DNA of 64,000 nt from Dermatophagoides farinae (taxonomy: Eukaryota; Arthropoda; Arachnida; Sarcoptiformes; Pyroglyphidae), in the NCBI RefSeq assembly GCF_024713945.1, contig NC_134678.1, forward strand, positions 3,162,001 through 3,226,000, in the 5' to 3' direction. Below are positions 24,051 to 37,148 of this stretch, in pieces. Numbering within the stretch: the stretch's first letter is position 1; each line of letters begins with the position of its first letter. The notes under the pieces were generated by a model. The model saw only the letters and a program-made list of their open reading frames with translations. It made no database searches and was not told the DNA's origin. The translations under genes were made by a program, and so were the position numbers.

Positions 24051-27000
24051 TTTTTTTGTGGTTCTATAAATGATGATGATGACTAAACGAATGAAATAGA
24101 TACAGAGTGAATAAAATAGAAAAAAAATCGATCAAAATCAATTATAAATGTGATTGATTATGATTTAACGATGATGATGATGATAACTCTATAAATTGAT
24201 ATGTTTATCGAGTGGTAAATCTCTTTATTATGCGTGTGTGTTTGTGTGTGTTTTTATGATTGAAAAGTATCAATCAATCAATTTAATTCAATTGATTGAT
24301 TGATTGATTGAACAACACACATAAAACGACAAACAAATATTGTCGTAGTTGAAAATATTTATTTTCATCATCATCATTACTCTTTTTCTCTTCTCTCTCT
24401 CCCTCTCTCTCCCTCTCATTTCACACACAATCTTTACGAGAAAGAAAATACATTTTGTCAAAAAAAAACAAATACATTGTTACAATAAATTTTTCCGATT
24501 GTCATCCCATTCGGAATGAAAAAAAAAATTGATAATCATGTGTGTGTGTGTGTGTGTGTTTGGAAAAAATTTGTCCCAATTAAATAAAATGAAAATCTCG
24601 ATTATTCTGGTTTTCCTGTTATCAATATGGACATCATACAATTGAAACTATTCATTCATTTGAATGATTGATTGATTGATTAAAGGAAAAAAAATTTGAT
24701 CATTGATCGATTGATATTCTAATCAATATATGAATGATACAATTTTTTTTTCTTCGAGTTGATTAGATTCACAAAAAATTCAGTTATTTTCGTCATGAAT
24801 GATAACAACCAACACCACAAAAAATGGGTGTTTGACATTTTTGGTTACAAAAATAATTTCATTTTTTTTTTGAAGGTTAAATTCACACAGTAAGAAATTA
24901 ATAAAAAAAATTTTTGATGTAATTAAATTTGAATTAAAACACCTATCCAACCTTGCCACCCATCCACCCACACACACACAAACACATAAAGGATGTGCAA
25001 TAAGTCAGCTCACCATCATCATCAACCAAATTAGATTTGACAACCATGAACACCATTTGGTTTCGGGAATCGGTTTATGTTTCATCAACAAAGTTCAACT
25101 TGATTTTAGCTATGTAATGAATTTGTTTAAAAACTGCGAAAAATGAGTAAAAAAAAATTAAATGATTGATTGATTGATGTATTTTGGCCCGGCACTTTTT
25201 TTTTGGTTTATTACTTTTCTTCATGGCATTTTTTTTCATTTGGTTTTGAAAAATAAATGAAAAAAAAAGATTGGCAACCAACCAGAAAAGAGAATTTTAT
25301 ATGTTCTTTTTTGCGAATGCAAAAATTATATATATTCATCATCATCATCAAACCAAAAATGAATAAACGATATCCACATGGATTTATTCATTTTTGGTTG
25401 CCGTGTCTATGTTTGTTGAATTCAACAGGCAACTACAAAAAAAATGAACTACTGTGTTTTGTACACTATAGCTTAAAAGTTTAATTTTCTAACTAAAATG
25501 ACGATATAGCTCATTGAATTTTATTTGAAGTTTGAATCGTCGTTTGAATGTTGATGATTCATGAATGAACAAAATGAATTGAATGAATAGAAAGAAAATG
25601 AGAAAATTGAGAACACACACACACACCGAGTATAGACAAAACAAAATATCATATAATCAGCGTAAAATGATATAGCTTTAGCATTCGAATAATAAATGAA
25701 TGATGCCTTCCCATGTGTCATTCATATATACTCATATATTTATATATGGAATTCGTTACAGATTGAATGATTAACCAGAAAAAAAATGATGAAGAATTTT
25801 TCCTCTTCGTTTCTTTCTGGTTGGTTACCATATTATATTATAAATTGGTGAACATTACCATTTTTGGATTGATGCCTGACTGATATTCATAAATTCATTT
25901 GGTATATACATCTCGATGTGGGTGGTGATGATGTTGATGTTGATGTGTATATCCACAAAGACCAAAGGTTATTCCATGTTTATTATGATGATTTTTGTTT
26001 CTAGCCAAAAGGGCAATAAAAAGTGGGTTCTATTATTTTACCGAACTATGAACTAGGAATATAAATGATCGAAAAAAATGTCTGTTTTATCCATGGTGAT
26101 GTGTGAATCTGATTTTGGATTTAGTTTTTTTTTCGAACAAAATTGAGCTAGATTTATGATTATTATGATGATGATGATACGGTTTTTTTTTCGTTTTTCG
26201 GCAAACAACAACAAGTGTCATGATTTGTAATGTTTTTTCTTACCACCTTTTTTTATTTTGTATATGTGTGTGTGTGTGTGTGTGGTTTGATTTAGTGATT
26301 TATGCCATTGCCATCATTAAATATTGCATTATTTTTCTCATTCGTTTCTCATCTACCAATGATGATGACTTTGTTGAACTTTTGTTTTGTTTTTTTTTTG
26401 GAATATTATCTCAAAAAAAACTGAGATGTATTGATTGATTGTTTTGGCTTTAAGGTCAAAATTTTGTTAACGAAAATAGTAATTAAATAAAGAATTAATT
26501 CGATTGTCTATGAATTGATTTGATTGAAAATTTTTTTTTAATGATTTTTTTAAAAAATCAATTTATTTCAACTGCCATGGTCCATGAATCATTATTATAT
26601 TAAAGTTTATCAATTTTGATCAATGAATGATTTTGACTGTATAACCTCGATCGAGGACAATAGATTCCCATATAAATTCATTGATTAGAATTAATTCTTT
26701 GAATATGAACAACAACAACAACAACAACAACAGAAATATCCATGATGAGTATATGATCATTATTGATGATGAAGATCATCAGACAAAAACCATAATCTAA
26801 CCAAATCATCATACAAAAAAATGCATATTATTGAGGCCTGCAAACAACAAACAGACAATATATGAATATATCATTAATCTATGGGCGAATGACCATGGTT
26901 GTCTGTTTGATGATGATGATGATCATCATCATCATTTTGATCGGTTTATTGACTATGTGTGTGTGTGTGAGAATGAATCGGTATAAATCTGATCAAAAAC

Positions 27001-30000
27001 AAATCAGCATTTATATAATCGGATTTTGATGAAAAACAAATCGATATAATATTGTTACAATGTTTGGCAATCATCATCATCATCAAAATTGATAGATCGT
27101 TGAGTATTTATTCATTCACTATTTATACAATGGATACATTAAAAAAAACTAGATAAAAAAAACCAAAACAAAAAGTCATTTAATTTACCAGTGTCATTGA
27201 ATGATTAATTTTTGATCATTCACTTTTTTTTCTGCCTGAATCATTCATCAAAATAAAGAAAAAAAAGCTTCCGAACAAACAAAAAATTAAATAGAATTAC
27301 GCATTTTTTTCCCAAGAAAATCATGGAAAAGTGAAAATATTGAAAAACAAAAGTTTTGCAATTTCAATTTCATTCATTCATTCATTCATAATTGTTTTAT
27401 AATGACCTAATGAACATTGATGAGCGAATAATGTTTTTTTTCTTTTTGCTTTCGTTGGTCAAATTTCAGAAAATAAAAAATTCATTAAATATAATAAAAA
27501 CCGACTAACTACAACAAATTAAATGGATGAATAATAAATGATGGATCGACAAAAATGATAAAATGAAACAAAAATCAAAGATGACATTCATTGATTCACA
27601 TTTCCACACACACACACACACACACAAACACAGCAACAATGATGTTGATAATGATAATGACCGAATAATAAGATTCTCATATTAATAAATAAAAATGAAT
27701 ATAAAAAACTAATAATGAATAAAAACAAACTACTGATTGACCATCGAAAATAAACAAACAAAGAGCCATTCGACCATTGGACCATCATCATCGGGCTATC
27801 GATTATAATCATCACGCAAATACATCATTAATTGTTTGATTTAGTAGAAGAATAAAAAATGAGGAAAATTTTATTATTATTGTCCTTGTGGTTGCTGTTG
27901 TTTTGGGACCGACCGAGAACGTTTCCATGCAATTTGATTCTATATGAATACGTTTTTTTTCAACCGAAAATAATATAAATAACAACAACAACAATAACAA
28001 CAAAGGAAAATTTGATAGTAGAAATGGCTAGGAATCATTGGAAAGTGAAAATTCTCTACATACAAAAAAAAACTCGACAATGTGAGACAAGCTGACACAA
28101 ATGGATCGAATTGACAATATTCTTTTTCTCACACAAATAACGACACAAAGAGACAATGGTTTGGTTTGTGTGTGTTTTTTTTCCATCCAGGGTTCAACAG
28201 TTTTTGTCACAACTACACGACAGCAGGCTATAGCCAGTTTCAAATTGTCCAATTTGTTTGATTGATTGAAACCATAGTGACATGAATAAATTTTTCGTCA
28301 ACGAGAGAAAAAGACCTCAGAAAAAAAGAAGAAATCAACCAAAATAGAACCATTTTTATAGTCGATCGATTATGAATATGGAAAAATGAAAAATGAAAAT
28401 TATTAGCTTTACTTATTTTTTTTCAGGTTCTTTGACTAAATCTCATTTATTTGGATAAAATCAAATAAAACTTTCTTCCAACGGCCGGGTCATATCATCA
28501 TTATTCTATTTACTTTTAGCTATAGCTAAAGAAAGATAAGGGAAAAATTCTCAAATGTCATTCCTAACAACAACAACAGCAAACACTACCAACGAAGAGT
28601 TCATTAACATTTCATCTCATCATCGGTGTCATGTCATTTCGGTTGTTGATCGAAATTGAATTGACAAAAAAAAATTAATTTTTTTTCATATTCGTAGAAT
28701 TCATTTGAAACCTCTCACACTGTAATATAGAAAATTCTTCTTTCTCGATAATAATAATTTTCTATCCCAATCATCATCATCATCATCGATAATAGGCATT
28801 CAGATTCGTTTAGAAATTTAAAAAACAGGCACCGAAGAAATCGGGCAAATTTGTTTGTGCCTTTAGGGCACTAAAATTTGTTCAAATCTCTAAAATTTTA
28901 ATTTTGAAATTTTTCAGCCAAATATTTATCGATTTCATGATTTGGGATTATTCAATTTATTTTTCTTTCAATAATTATCATTATCATCATCATCATCATC
29001 GATGTTTCAGGTTTAAATTTCACTTTCTCTCACTATCATCGATGTATCTAGGTAGGAAAATTCATTACCAAAAAAAAAAAAAAAAAAAACACTGTGAATC
29101 TTTATTTGAAATGATTATTAACATTTCAAATGAAGCAGAAAAAAAACGTAATGACAGGTATCACAAGGGTCATAAAATGTGATGAAATTAAAACTAGAAA
29201 AAAAAATCTAAAAAAAACATCATCTTTATCATCATCGTTTTGAGCTTGCTGACCCGCTTTTCGATGGTCATTATAAATAAGGTTTGAGGGACATGACTTG
29301 AATGAATATATAAATGGATGAATAGTTATGTGCTTGGCGTTAATAAATTCCGGTTACATATGACATTTTATTTCAAAATAAGAATAATAAAAATTTCCGC
29401 GAATTTTTCCACATTCAATTCTGTTTTTGTTATATTGGAATGCACAAGGCAGCACCATTCAACATCGTTGTTAATAAAAAAAAATCGAAAACATACCTCT
29501 AAAAATACTCATTCATTTTTCAAAAAAAAATCTACACATTGCAAATAAACATTTCCGGATGGATAAAATTAGAACGGAGTTGAATTTCGCCTCTTCTTCT
29601 TCTTATTCTTCTTCTTTTGTTTCCATTTCTCTTTCAAAGAATAATGAAAAAGAGGCACCCCGTTTTGAATCATCATCATCATAATCATTATTTTTATTCT
29701 AGACAAATTTTTCCCGCTTAAACTTACGAAAAACGATTCTTTGTTCATTCAAAATATCATCTTGATGTAATGGTAATCGACACATACATACAGACACACG
29801 ACCAAGTGTTTGGCAAACATAAATGTTTCAAGCCAAAAGTTCATTTTAATTTTTCCATCCTTTCATCTTCATCCTCATCATCATGTATTTGGTTCATTCA
29901 AATTAACAGAATTTTTTTTTTAAATATACATCATCACAATTGTAATGATAATCAAATTGTAGTCATTTAATATTAATATAATACTATAAAGTTCTAATAA

Positions 30001-30088
30001 AAATCTTGTATTGTCGTGTGTATGTAATGTGGTAATGTTCTCGATTCTTTATATAATTAGAGAGCCATTATCATACATATACAAATAA

Positions 30089-30125
<37 letters not shown>

Positions 30126-31024
30126 TTATGAATGAATGAATGAATGGATGGATAGATGGTAAAAATACAACAATTGTTGAATGGAATGAAATGTAGAAAA
30201 GCAAAAGAAAATTAATAGTACACACACACATATGTGTGTGTATGATTGTTGTAACAAGATTGTATAAGTTTAGCTTTTTCTTAAAAAATAAATAAATAAA
30301 TACAACGATTAAGAATATCAATGAACTTTTCAAAATAGTAGAATATAAATAAATATGATTGCTGTTGTTGATCATTTTAATGATTATCATCATCATCCTC
30401 ATTTAGTTGAGAATTCAGAAGAAACGAATTTAATAATCAAAAAAAAAAAAAACGTTTATTAAACGTATTGGCAAATCGAAAGTGATAGCGGTGTGCGTAT
30501 GTGTGTGTGTGTGTGACATGAATGTATCGAAATCAAAAATATAGTGGATTGGGCCAGTTTTTTTTATTATTTGCAAAAAAAAGGAAAAGAAAATGTATAA
30601 GTAAGTTAATGATGATTGCATCGCATATAATACATAAACATTCCATTGCATTCAACATAGTTTTGAAAGAATGAATGAATGAATGAGACGAGATGAGATG
30701 AGATGAGAAAAAAAAACCGAAAAAATATAGAATCTAAATCGAACGATGATCTTGACAAACTTGTTCGACAACAACAACAGCCAAATCTTCAAAATATTTA
30801 AAAAAAATACACCGGTAATACAAGTTTATTGAGAAAAAAAAATCAAAGAAAGTTTTAGTTATAGACTGACTGATAGATTCGGTACACACACATACAAATA
30901 CACATTGGTTCAAGATTTATTGTCTGGATATTGACTTTTTCCTATTCCTTCTTTATTCGTTGAAAATCCTCATTTCGCCAATGTCTTTTGATGAAAAATC
31001 TCAAGGTCTTATTCTCGCATCATT

Positions 31025-31056
<32 letters not shown>

Positions 31057-34000
31057 CAATTGATGATTTTGTGGCCACACAGCTAACACATAGTATGCAT
31101 TTTGACTTATCGATTTAAAATAATTTCTTTTTTTTCATCATCTCTTCAACATTTATATTTGCGATACACACACACAGTCATCATTGAAGAATTTTCATGT
31201 TTATTTAATCTTAATAAAGAAAAAGAAAGAGAAAAAAAAATTTTTTTTATTGGTGAATTGCTTGTTTGTAACATATTATTTTTGTTTGTGTGTGTGTGCA
31301 TATAGAAGTTCAACAAGAATCGATCATAGAATAATCTTATCCGGAAAAAAACAAAACATTAAAAAATTATCAAAAATTGAATAAATCCATAAACGTCACA
31401 TACACAAAACACACGTACCTAATTCCAATCCGATGGTTTTTCAACTTTTCAAGAAATCAAAAAAAAAAAACTATCAATCTGGCTGTCGTCTTCGTGCAGT
31501 TTGTCTATAACACACACACACAGACAAACACTAATCATCGACAGGTCTTCAAGTTTAATTATCCTCCTTACACACACACAAACACCGGCTGAACAATCAT
31601 AAAAAAAACTCATTCGAATAGAATTTAACTCAAACGAACCAATGAAAAAAAGATACATAATTCATATAATAACAAAAACTATTTTTTTTGTGTGCAACAA
31701 GAGAGAAAATCAAATGTAAAGGAAAGAAAAAAAAAGATAGAAAGAAAACTTTACTAACATATTTGATTTGAACAAAGGTATGGAAAAAATTATTAATCCT
31801 AAATTCTTTTTTTTTCTTCTGAAAAAAAAGTTGATCATCATGATTCTTTCGATGAGTTGACAGTCATTTTAGATTCTTCTTTCTATTCGATGATGATGAT
31901 GATGATGAAGAAAATGATTCATACACAGACACAGAGTGAAAGGAAGAAAGCTAGATAGAGAAAGAGAGAGAGAGAGAGATTAATTTTTTTTTTTTTTTTG
32001 GATTGTTGTTCGTCTGGTTTTATTTTTTCAATTTTTTTTTCTTTTTGAATCGATGAGGTTAATATAATGTTGATGTTGTTGTCGGTATCAAATCCTGATG
32101 TGATTATAATGAATATATTATGTTTTTATTTTTGGTTTTTTTTCAAAATTTATGCCGAGAAAAAAAACATTGATAATTTTTCTTGTTTTTTATCGATTCC
32201 ACAACGACGACGATCGATTGGATGTTATTGACCAGAGAGAAAAAAAAAGAAGAAAAACACTCCAATGATCATCATCAGTGGTAAACAAACGTAGTAGACA
32301 TTGATTGTTGCCGATCCTTAAAATTTTTTTTCCTTTGAATTAATTAAATTAAAAATATTATTATTATTGACCGTCATTTTGATTTTTTTTTCTTATTTCT
32401 AACCTGTCTGTCTGTTTGTTGAATTTTGTAGATAAATTTTCTAGAATTTATTATTTCTCCATTTATTCTATATCGATCTATTCCCGTAAGCGGCTACCTT
32501 CGCGTAATTCTTGCACTGAATAATAAGGATAATTATTACTATATATACATTATTACATTGAATAATAGTATAATGATGACTACATTGTTAATTGATGGTT
32601 ATCATCATTATGACCAGGTAAATTGAAAAATGATAGCAATAGAATTAGTTCTCTTGTCGAATGAAAAATAATTTTTTATTCAGAAAAGATAGAATAAAAA
32701 ATGATTTTTTTCTTCTCAAAATTTTAAATAAAAATCATGTAAAACATTTACACGTGCTTCCATCTAGCGATCGTCCAAAACCCTAGTTTTTTTTTAAAAA
32801 AACAACGTTTTTTTCTTGTTGCAATCAATCCAATTCGTTGATTTATTTATCGATTTTTGATACAATAAAAAAAATGATCAATAAATATTCCATTCTTTAA
32901 TGTTATTTTTTCTTTATTCTCATGTCTATATGTTAATCGTTTGTTATTAAAAAACGAAATAAACATATAATTGATATCAAATTGGCGCCACGTTTTCGTG
33001 TTACAATTTTATAAATAATAAATATATATAAATATTATCACCAATTGCCAGACAAACAAAACCCAATGCAATCAACCTAACTAATATATATTGTGTAACA
33101 AATACGCTACAATTGTTTATTTTAGCTAAACACACACGCCGTACGAATGTGCAAGAGAGAGAGAAAGAGAAGACTTTTCCCTTATTTTATATGAGACATG
33201 ATTCCAATGAATTACCTACATGTTTTTTTTTATTGGCTGTTACAAATAGAACAACAAATTTGATAAAAAAAATATTACCTGTTTGTATTACAAACAAACA
33301 ATGACTAGATAAACATTGCAATATCATTGTTGGATTCCTAAATTCATTTCTCTATCCAATTATTTGATTTACATATATAATATATATATAGGGATTATGA
33401 TCATGAACTTTATCTAATCAAAAAAAAAAAAAAAACGATGACAATCATCGCAATGCAAATTTTCTTTTTTATCCATAAAATTAATAATAAATAAAGAAAT
33501 TATCAAGAAATTATTGTCGTGATTATTTCTAAAATTATCAAAGAATTCTTATTATTATTATTATTAATTACCATCATCATTAAACGAATCAAATCAATGA
33601 TTTTTTTTTTGTTGTTTGTTTGTTTTGTGAGAACGAACGAAAAATGAAATGAAAAATAAATTAACAAAAAAAAAAATTTTTTTTTATACGAACAAAAAAC
33701 GAAAATTTTTCACTGTGTGTGTGTGTATGAGTCTCATACTATGAGAGTGTTGTGAACACATCCAATTTTTTTTTAATCAATTAACAATTAATAATTATAA
33801 AATTTTTTAACAATAAATTTTCTCTTCTTTTTTTTGTTGTTGTTGATGATGATGATGATGATGATGATGATTAAATTTTTGTAATTTAAAACAACAAAGA
33901 AAAAAATTCTGATAAAAATTTTGAAAAAAAAGAAAAATCTATGTTACACAATTACAATAATAATAATGAATGAATGAATAACAAATAAAAACATGCAACT

Positions 34001-35083
34001 GTTGATCAATCAATCAATTCTGATTTTTTTTGTTGCTTTGACTGCTGCTGCTGCTGGTTACATCGTAAATTAATAATTAATAATAATTCATATGGCCAAA
34101 AAAATATATAATATCTCTGTGTGTTTATGTGTGTGTGCGGTTGGGTAGTGCGTAAAAAAATAAAACACTTTTTCTGCATATATATCATTTCAATTGATAA
34201 TAATAATTTCACAAGGTAAATGTGTGTGTGTGTATATGTGTTTATGGTGAATGAGAATTATAATCATTTTATATCGATTATTTAAAGCGCCTTATTATTC
34301 ATTTGGATTGTAAGTTGACCGGTATGTAATAGTTGATAATAATCATCATCGTTCAAAGGTTAAATTTTAAATCGAATCGAATGTAGCTCTAAATAAATCT
34401 TCATTAATTCATCTGCCAATGAATTATTATTAGTATTTTTGTTTCGAAAGAAAATTCTAAGATTGTCTTGTGTGTGTGTGTGTGTGTGTGTGAGTGTATG
34501 CGAAAAATGAATTGAACTAAATCTCGATCGAATAATAATAATATGTTGAACACATTCAATTTTTTCTGTTTTTTGAAAATGAATTTTTCAATTTCACTGA
34601 TGATTCTTTGTGTGACTACCAAAAAAAAGAATTGATGAAAAGACAAAAAAAAAATTTAAATATATGAAAATAGCAAACAACAATAATCAATAAAAGTGGG
34701 TGGGAGGTGTGTATTGTTTAGTATATTTTAAAATGAAAATGAGCAGCTAAAAATCTTTGTCATAATTTCTATTGAAAAAAATACTCTTAACTCTTCTATC
34801 GGTATTCATTTGAAAGTTTTGTGCACACACATCATTTTAAACGACAAAAAAAATAACAACAAAAACATGTGAATGTAAAATTAACAAATAAAATAATTTC
34901 TGCCGTGTAAAAAGCGAGCTGATGATGATGATGATGATTATATATAACGTGAATCAAATTATCAATCAAATACTATGTTGAACAATCATCAACAAAACCG
35001 ATCGACATCTTGTTGAATTGTTGTTTTCTATGGTTGATTGTTGATTGATTGATTCAAATTTAATCGGTAAATTTTGAATTCGT
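24051..35083. other. Gene-free interval between the Foldback-like element and ERR
   Basis: About 11 kb of A/T-rich DNA with simple repeats: CA at 30092-30122, ATC near 31024-31053, and a hairpin of AATCAATCAATT arms near 24275-24312. The part next to 35084 should contain the ERR 3' UTR. TTGGCGCCA occurs near 32982. No open frame shows a recognisable domain. Confidence 0.5.
30092..30122. repeat. (CA)15 microsatellite
   Basis: Uninterrupted CA run in intergenic DNA. Confidence 0.95.
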
Positions 35084-37148
35084 TCAGAATGCAACATTTG
35101 ATTCAAGCATTTCGACAAACAATTTTTGCATCGGTACACTTCCTTCTTGCAATATATTTGACCATAATCGCCGTGTAACTGTATCCAATTGTCTAAGCAA
35201 TGGAAAACATAGAAATATTTGACTAAGATGATTTATAGCTGATTGTGGTCGCAGTATGGAAACACATTCCTGTAATGTTTGTAGCAATGTATCACGTAGT
35301 TTTGAAACACTTTCTTGATTTTCCAATTGTATATCTGTATATATGTGTAATGAATTTGGAAATAGAAATTATCATTAAATCAGTGAGTATTTCAAGTTAA
35401 AAACCACAAACATTTACCCGCATTGGTCAATATGATTGCCTTCATAAGTAAATATTCTTCCTTGGCAATTTTCAACTGATTCAAACGTCGAATCAATTGA
35501 ATCAGATGAGCAAACAATTCTTCGGCATTACATTGAGCAGCCTGTTGATCATCAATAATAAAATCTGTTGCAAACACTAATTTATTAAATATTGGATTCG
35601 TTGTCGACGATGCATTGCTTGGACTAAGACATGCAGGTGTGTTTGGCGGTGAACTATATTGTTGAGATCTATCAATTATGTTTATGAAAAAAAATATTAT
35701 GATGATAAAAAAATAAACAGACATATATCGGCATATAAAAACGAACCGGAACGCAAGTGATAATGATAATATTTCAGCCCAAGTTGATTGTAATAAACGC
35801 ATTTGATCATTAAGAATTAAATCAGTAAAACCGGGTATCTGTTTAGCCCATGCTATTGTAGCCACTAATTCTTTATCAACCAATTCACTTAAAATACATA
35901 GATTTTTATATTGTGATGATGAAACGGATGAAATGCTGTTATTCGAACTAGGACTATATAGATGTATATTGGCATTACTCATTATCGGTTCAGGCTCACA
36001 TTTAATCAATGCGGCAATAATTCGATTATCTACAGAAAAAATGTAATTAAAATCATCATCAATCATTAAGTGAGGAAAAATCAATAAAATACCATCAATA
36101 TTGGATTTTTTTAGACTGTAATTCTGTCCCTGATATGGTGCTTCCGAAGTACGGCGATATTTTTGCCTACCACCACGAACACGATCCAATCGTACACCTT
36201 CTTTAAGCATACCCATGCGAAGACACTTTTGAAAACGACATGCCTGACATGCTTTACGTCTTCTCTTATTGATTTCACAATTATTGGTCGCTGGACATGT
36301 ATATTCAATGTTGCCTTTTTTCAGAAAAAAATTGTGAAAAATCAATTAATCTGTTAAACAAATAAATACCTTGAATAGTCCGTTTAAAAAATGCTTTACA
36401 AGCTTCACATGATGCAACACCATAATGAAAACCGGATGCCGTATCACCACAAACCAAACATAGACGTTTTGGGGATGAATCACGTACCTTATTTAAATCA
36501 TTTGTATCCAGACAAACATTTGTGTTTATATCACCTGAAACGGTGCTTGAGCAAAACATTTCTTGATGATGAGTGTCATTATTATTATTATAATTCAATG
36601 GTGATGATGATGGTGAATGTTCAAGGCTTGCTGGTGCGCTAAAGAGATCCTATTTATTCATTAATTGAAGAATCAAATTTATAGAATTTTTCTCATTTAA
36701 AACTACTTATACTTACGACATTGATCGATGTTTGTGTTGTGCTATTACTGTTACTGTTATTGATTTGATGCTTGGAAATAGGAAATTCGATCCGTTTTAT
36801 ATTGGCCGATGATGATCGATGATTATTATTGGCAGTTGTCGTTATAGTTGTCACACCTCTATGTAATGTTGATATTGTTTGCTGCTGCTGTTGATGATGT
36901 TGATGTGAGGTATTCTGGTTGTTGGAAGTCGATTTAATAATGGCAGCCGTATAATTATGTCCATTTCTAACATCCAATGATTCTTCATTATTCAATGATG
37001 TTGTTGTACTGTTACTGTTGCTGTTATTTCTTGAACTTGTACTGGTGGAAATATATCGTATACATTCATCTTCTTCTTTAATAATTTCCTGTTTAATAAT
37101 CTGTTTTGTAATTAAAGGACTGATGATCGTTGCATTCGTTGTTGACAT
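35084..37148 (-). CDS. ERR: Estrogen-related receptor (NR3B-type nuclear receptor)
   Basis: Six exons, complement(36717-37148, 36370-36649, 36093-36314, 35747-36029, 35418-35668, 35084-35334), keep one frame for 572 aa. The start is ATG at 37148; the longer open frame begins at a TTG and is not used. Residues 1-175 are low-complexity. The DNA-binding domain follows: first zinc finger [21 protein letters not shown] with P-box [10 protein letters not shown], second finger [20 protein letters not shown], then the ERR-typical C-terminal extension [20 protein letters not shown]. The ligand-binding domain has the helix 3-5 signature ([20 protein letters not shown]) and the AF-2 helix [13 protein letters not shown]. 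Family role: ligand-independent activator of glycolytic and mitochondrial genes, binding TCAAGGTCA. A Ser/Pro/Asn insertion lies between LAFR and KLVFATDF. Introns 3 and 4 (63 and 78 nt) are stop-free and in frame. Confidence 0.95.

Noticed and set aside
32488-32525. 18-nt micro-exon on the minus strand (CAG|TGCAAGAATTACGCGAAG|GTAGCC)
   Set aside because: Splice-like ends but no gene to join it to and weak donor; chance is likely.
35392-36345. Reading the ERR middle exons as one 317-codon exon
   Set aside because: Two stretches ([14 protein letters not shown] and [13 protein letters not shown]) interrupt conserved blocks and have splice-site ends. Excision restores the ERR alignment in frame.
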